From Palsa-461 sp036844945 (lineage in GTDB: Bacteria > Actinomycetota > Acidimicrobiia > Acidimicrobiales > RAAP-2), in the NCBI GenBank assembly GCA_036844945.1, contig DAIUEV010000005.1, positions 31,892 through 95,891 on the forward strand: a DNA stretch of 64,000 nt. Direction: 5' to 3'. A program made the translations under genes and the position numbers. A model generated the notes under the pieces. It was not told where the DNA came from, did no database searches, and saw nothing but the letters and a program-made list of their open reading frames with translations. Positions 60,693-64,000 of the stretch are shown one piece after another. The first letter of the stretch is position 1. Every line of letters begins with the position of its first letter.

Positions 60693-61037
60693 CTACCCTT
60701 CGGACGACGCCCGGTGCCGCTCTGCTGCTTGCTTCGCAGATTCACAGGCCAGACGAATGTCCTTCAAGATATGAACGACGTTTTCCCGTTGGGCGACCAG
60801 CGCGGCCACCAGGTCCCGGCCGGCATCGCCAAGTCGGGAACGGGCCGCTAGCTCCACATCCTGGGCGGTCGCGATTCGCCGACCCAACTCATCGCGCACG
60901 TCCTTGCTCGCAAGGTTGAGCTGCACGATGACCTCGTCGATATCCGTCCGCCACTGCTTTAGCTGGTTCTCCAGTCGCTCAAGTGGGTCCCTGGTTGCAG
61001 CCGATTCGGTGTCCGGCGACGTCTTGGCATCGGTCAT
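60693..61037 (-). CDS. Coiled-coil protein of unknown function
   Basis: A 114-residue, highly charged protein predicted to be nearly all helix (LERLENQLKQWRTDIDEVIV, VRDELGRRIATAQDVELAAR). The heptads suggest a coiled coil. The ATG at 61037 has an aaagggag site. It has no catalytic motif; it may be a scaffold or a phasin-like protein. Phasins coat polyester granules, but no polyester genes are in the window. The gap 61038-61266 has no gene. Confidence 0.6.
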   Translation of the reverse strand: MTDAKTSPDTESAATRDPLERLENQLKQWRTDIDEVIVQLNLASKDVRDELGRRIATAQDVELAARSRLGDAGRDLVAALVAQRENVVHILKDIRLACESAKQAAERHRASSEG

Positions 61038-61266
61038 GAAGAACTCCCTTTCATTGCCTACACCCCTCATGCTGTAGCAGCCAAGTTGTTGACGACAGTG
61101 CTGAAGGTCCCTATTGCCACGGCCCAGGGCGCCTCGATCAGAAACTCAACTCCGTGTGCTACGGACGCTGGTAACCCAAAAAGAGAGAGGGTCAGGGCAA
61201 AGGTCTGCCGTAGTCGAGAAGGGACGGGTTCTCATCGGGGAGCGCTTCAGTCGCGCTCATTGTGAC

Positions 61267-62931
61267 CTACGGCGCGGACTTTTTCGAGCCTTCACCGCCT
61301 GCACTCGCCAGCGAGGCTATGGCGAGCTTGGTCAGGCGGGCGTAGTCGACCTTGCCGGATGGGCTCCGGCCGATGCTCGGGACCACACACACGTTGCGGG
61401 GCGCCTTGTAGGCGGCCAGCCGAGCGCTGACGAACGCTCGGAGCTCGTCACGCTCCAGCCGGCGGTCGCTGTCGAGTTCAATCACGGCGGTCACTGCCTG
61501 GCCGAAGCGGTCATCGGGAACCCCGACGCACACGGCGTCGACGACACCGGGGTAGCGCTTGATGACCTCTTCGACCTCCTCGGCGAACACCTTCTCTCCC
61601 CCGCTGTTGATCACGGCGTTGCTGCGTCCGAGCAACTCGATCTGACCGTCCGCCCGGACGATGGCCAGGTCGCCGGGCAGCGAGTAGCGGACCCCATCGA
61701 TCGTGCGGAAGGTCCGGGCGGTCTTCTCGGGGTCCTTGTAGTACCCGGCCGGCATGTGGCCGGGTACCGCCACGAGGCCCGGCATCCTGCTCCCGGGCTC
61801 CACCTCCTCGTCATCTGGCCCGAGCACCTTCACCCCCGGACCGAGCGTGAACTCGGCCGTGGCGACCACGTTGTTTCCCACCGAGACACTGGCACCCATG
61901 CCGACCGCCTCGGATGAGCCAAGGCTGTCGAAGATCATCACCCCGGGCAGGTGCCCGATCAGGCCGTTCTTGGTCGCCTGGCTCCACATCACGCCCGACG
62001 AGCTGAGGATCCCGAGGGTGGAGAGGTCGTAGCGGTCACGATGGTCGTCCAACTCGTGCAGGAGTGGCTTGGCGAAGGCGTCACCAACCAGGGCGACCGC
62101 ATTTACCTCGTACTCGTCAACGGCCCGCCACAACTCGTCGGGGTCGAATCGCCGGCTGGGAAGGGTCACGACCGTGCCCGCCCGGTTCAGAGCAATGAAC
62201 GCACTGAACTGGCCCGTGCCATGCATGAGGGGGCACGCCGGGAGCAGCACGAACGCGGGCTGGCCGACGGCCCCCTCGAAGCGCCGGCGCAGCTCGGTCA
62301 TGTCCGAGGCCGGCGGCGTGCCGGTGAACGGATCGCCGCCGGCGCCGATCACTTGAAATAACTCGTGCTGCTCCCACATGACGCCCTTCGGCATGCCCGT
62401 CGTGCCCCCGGTGTAGAGGAGGACCAAGTCGTCACCGGTGCGACCCCACTGCGCATCGGGACGCTCGGCACCGGTCGCCACGATCGCCTCGTAGGGGGTT
62501 GCCCAGTCCGGAACGGGGGATCCGTCGTTTACCGCGTACCAACGCTTCACTGCGGGTAGCCGCTCTCCAATGGTTTCCAGCAGTGGGCCGAAAGTTGCGT
62601 GGAAGACGACGGCCTCGGCGTCCGCGTCGTCAAGGATGTAGCGCACCTCATCGGGTCCGTAGCGATAGTTGACGTTGAATGGCGCCATCCCTACCTTCAT
62701 GGCGGCCAGGTAGGTCTCGAGGTACTCGGGGCAGCTGTAGAGATAGGCGCCGACCTTGGACTGCTGTTGTAGACCGGCCGCCAGGAGATCGTGGCTCAAC
62801 GCGTTGGCTCGCCGGTCGAAGTCCTGCCACGTGAGCAGTCGCGACCCGCTTCGCTGCGCCGCCCGCTTGGGCAACAGCTCTGCCGCCGCCTCCCACACGT
62901 CAGCCAGGTTCCAGCGCGAATCGGTCGTCAT
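61267..62931 (-). CDS. Acyl-CoA synthetase (AMP-forming, FadD3/FadD-like)
   Basis: A 554-residue adenylating ligase. LLYTGGTTGMPKGVMW is the P-loop-like AMP-binding motif, IFDSLGSSEAVGMG the A5 segment, YSLPGDLAIVRADGQIELLG the hinge, and SGGEKVFAEEVEEVIKRYPG with the final SPSGKVDYARL carries the catalytic Lys. It loads a carboxylic acid onto CoA and could feed the acyl-CoA dehydrogenases elsewhere in the window. ATG 62931 is set by the TATCGT box; the frame open to 63375 is not protein-like. Confidence 0.9.
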   Translation of the reverse strand: MTTDSRWNLADVWEAAAELLPKRAAQRSGSRLLTWQDFDRRANALSHDLLAAGLQQQSKVGAYLYSCPEYLETYLAAMKVGMAPFNVNYRYGPDEVRYILDDADAEAVVFHATFGPLLETIGERLPAVKRWYAVNDGSPVPDWATPYEAIVATGAERPDAQWGRTGDDLVLLYTGGTTGMPKGVMWEQHELFQVIGAGGDPFTGTPPASDMTELRRRFEGAVGQPAFVLLPACPLMHGTGQFSAFIALNRAGTVVTLPSRRFDPDELWRAVDEYEVNAVALVGDAFAKPLLHELDDHRDRYDLSTLGILSSSGVMWSQATKNGLIGHLPGVMIFDSLGSSEAVGMGASVSVGNNVVATAEFTLGPGVKVLGPDDEEVEPGSRMPGLVAVPGHMPAGYYKDPEKTARTFRTIDGVRYSLPGDLAIVRADGQIELLGRSNAVINSGGEKVFAEEVEEVIKRYPGVVDAVCVGVPDDRFGQAVTAVIELDSDRRLERDELRAFVSARLAAYKAPRNVCVVPSIGRSPSGKVDYARLTKLAIASLASAGGEGSKKSAP

Positions 62932-62937
62932 TTCGGC

Positions 62938-62943
62938 ACGATA
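62938..62943 (-). promoter_or_regulatory. TATCGT -10 box, leaderless start
   Basis: On the minus strand TATCGT ends six bases before the ATG at 62931, with no ribosome site between. Confidence 0.55.
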
Positions 62944-63849
62944 CCGCCCGGACATTGTGCCGTCTCGATTTGCCCTCGAGGGGTTTCGTACTCCGTCTTG
63001 GGCCGGCGACCGAAGGTGAGCGGCGACCCGCGGGGCGGTCCTCAGTCCGTGAGTCACGGGTCGAGAGCGCCGCACATGCGGCAGCCGCAGCGGCTCCGAC
63101 TCAATAGTGCGAAACGGGTCGGCGGAGCAGACCGGGTAGCGATCGCGCTCGTCGATCCGACTCGTTCGCGGACTGTCATTGGTCCCGCGACGTGCGCACA
63201 CACTGCTCGAACCGCGCAGATTCTCGTCGGGACGCAGCTCAAACGAGTTTTTGCAATGACAACGGCCGCCAGCCTTCAAGCATCCCCTGGAAGGCTGATC
63301 GCAGAACCCTCTGACCAGCACCGACGAGCCCACTGCGGATGAGGCTCCACAGCTTTGGGACGGGAGTCTCCACACGACGTTCGTGCGTGGCGACCGCGCT
63401 CAGGCAGTCCACGGTCACAGCGTTTTGCAACCATTTCGCGTCAGCGAACTGCAAACTTCCTAGAGGCGGCGGGCGGAATCGAACCGCCGTAGGGGGCTTT
63501 GCAGGCCCCTGCCTAAGCCACTATCAGTCCCGGTCAGACGGATGATCGAGGTTGACCGGATGGACCGATGACGCGGTTGTGACGCGAAAAATCCGCTGCG
63601 CCGCTCGCCATCACGGCAGCGGCAGCGGCTCGATCACGCCCTCGAGGTGGCCGTCGCAGGAGAGCTTTGGTTCCCGCGGGAAGTAGTGCCGTTGGTCCTC
63701 ACCTCGCCCGACAGACCACCCCGAGACTTGCTAGGGCATCGAGATCGGGACCAATAGCTCTAGTAGGACGGGTATCGACGGCCCAAGCTCGACGCAACAA
63801 CGGTGGCGCTGAAGGCCGGTACCACCGGGCACTGAGAGAAGGCCCCGGA
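62944..63849. other. Long non-coding interval holding the tRNA-Cys scar
   Basis: No gene with native codon bias is found in about 900 bases. Apart from the scar at 63464-63520, a 35-codon open stretch on the minus strand (about 63610-63715) ends before the scar but has no start codon. The interval is probably an element junction. Confidence 0.4.
63464..63520 (-). repeat. Displaced 3' part of tRNA-Cys(GCA), att scar
   Basis: On the minus strand the sequence has an anticodon arm with GCA in loop CTGCAAA, T-arm GGCGG/CCGCC with TTCGATT, acceptor strand CGCCGCC and discriminator T. The 5' acceptor strand is absent: the preceding bases read ccgggac and cannot pair, and no D-stem forms. It is therefore a partial copy left by integration, with the element and intact tRNA-Cys expected to the right of the window. 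Confidence 0.7.
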
Positions 63850-64000
63850 ATGAGACGACGCCTCGCCCTTCTCTTCGCATTGCTTCTCGCCGGAGTGTTG
63901 CTCTCAGCCTGCTACAGCGGGAACACCATGTCGCCCGTGGCGCATGTGGGAATCTTCGGCGACTCGATCACCTATGACTCCGCGTCTGCGATCGAGTCCA
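63850..64000 (+). CDS. SGNH/GDSL-hydrolase lipoprotein, copy 2 (cut by window end)
   Basis: The first 50 codons are visible: signal peptide (MRRRLALLFALLLAGVLLSAC, lipobox LSAC at residues 18-21) and the start of the hydrolase, VGIFGDSITYDSASAIES, almost identical to copy 1 at 57315. A gagagaagg site precedes the ATG. The gene continues beyond the window, so completeness cannot be judged. It lies on the element side of the tRNA-Cys scar. Confidence 0.85.
   Translation, partial: MRRRLALLFALLLAGVLLSACYSGNTMSPVAHVGIFGDSITYDSASAIES

Noticed and set aside
63464..63535. A functional tRNA-Cys gene
   Set aside because: The 5' acceptor strand does not pair with the 3' strand and no D-stem can be drawn, so only a displaced fragment is supported.
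1..64000. CRISPR arrays, insertion sequences or rRNA genes
   Set aside because: No regularly spaced direct repeats, transposase frames or rRNA sequence were seen on reading through the window.

Overview
The window is GC-rich DNA (by eye about two thirds G+C or more; nearly all long genes have G or C in third codon positions). It uses many GTG starts. Many genes have a TANNNT-type -10 box ending 6-8 bases before the start codon, so they look leaderless. Gene content also fits an actinobacterium: luciferase-like flavin/F420-type monooxygenases, acyl-CoA dehydrogenases, TetR regulators, an Erm-like rRNA methylase, a CoxL-type dehydrogenase and DrrAB-type transport. An uncultured or free-living Acidimicrobiia-like organism is plausible, but the class is an inference. 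No rRNA, CRISPR array, insertion sequence or intact integrase gene was seen.

Layout. 0.2-12.7 kb: amino-acid permease, EamA transporter, GNAT and VOC proteins, a small membrane-protein/phosphotransferase operon, an amidase-methyltransferase pair, a membrane-anchored secreted protein, a sugar-type methyltransferase, and a protein with two ClpC N-domains plus a ClpX-type zinc finger but no ATPase. 12.8-18.0 kb: orphan CoxL-type molybdenum hydroxylase and two tandem alpha/beta-hydrolase paralogues. 18.6-24.0 kb: an MFS exporter with less GC-biased codons, then a four-gene sulfur-relay operon (SQR-like flavoprotein, one-cysteine DsrC/TusE-like protein, DsrE2-like protein, CoA-disulfide-reductase-rhodanese fusion). 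24.1-29.1 kb: acyl-CoA dehydrogenase, secreted fibronectin-III protein, two-gene MaoC/hot-dog hydratase.

29.0-34.5 kb is the most unusual part. A complete tRNA-Val(GAC) gene at 34402-34474 has displaced copies of its 3' half at 31.85, 30.86 and 29.03 kb. The copies delimit three tandem modules with unrelated cargo: a KdpD-N/Usp protein; a secreted protein; and a Rieske protein, a methyltransferase and a TetR regulator. Modules one and three share both outer arms, so they look like sibling integrative elements without their own integrase. A second tRNA scar (tRNA-Cys) lies at 63.46 kb.

34.5-38.1 kb: alcohol dehydrogenase, exonuclease, Erm-like methylase and a TetR regulator. 38.2-43.5 kb: a tightly overlapping catabolic operon (thiolase-like protein lacking the usual Cys, DUF35, acyl-CoA dehydrogenase, SDR, LLM oxidoreductase) behind a perfect palindrome that overlaps its predicted -10. 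43.5-48.1 kb: FdhF/YdeP-type molybdenum enzyme and its FdhD maturation factor, with an SDR and a flavin reductase between them. 48.2-54.0 kb: methyltransferase, small zinc proteins, membrane protein, NTF2-like protein, LLM oxidoreductase, uridine-kinase-like protein, CMD-SDR pair. 54.2-64 kb: PKD-type hydrolase, SGNH lipoprotein, DrrAB-like ABC exporter, coiled-coil protein, acyl-CoA ligase, the tRNA-Cys scar, and the start of a second SGNH lipoprotein cut by the window end.
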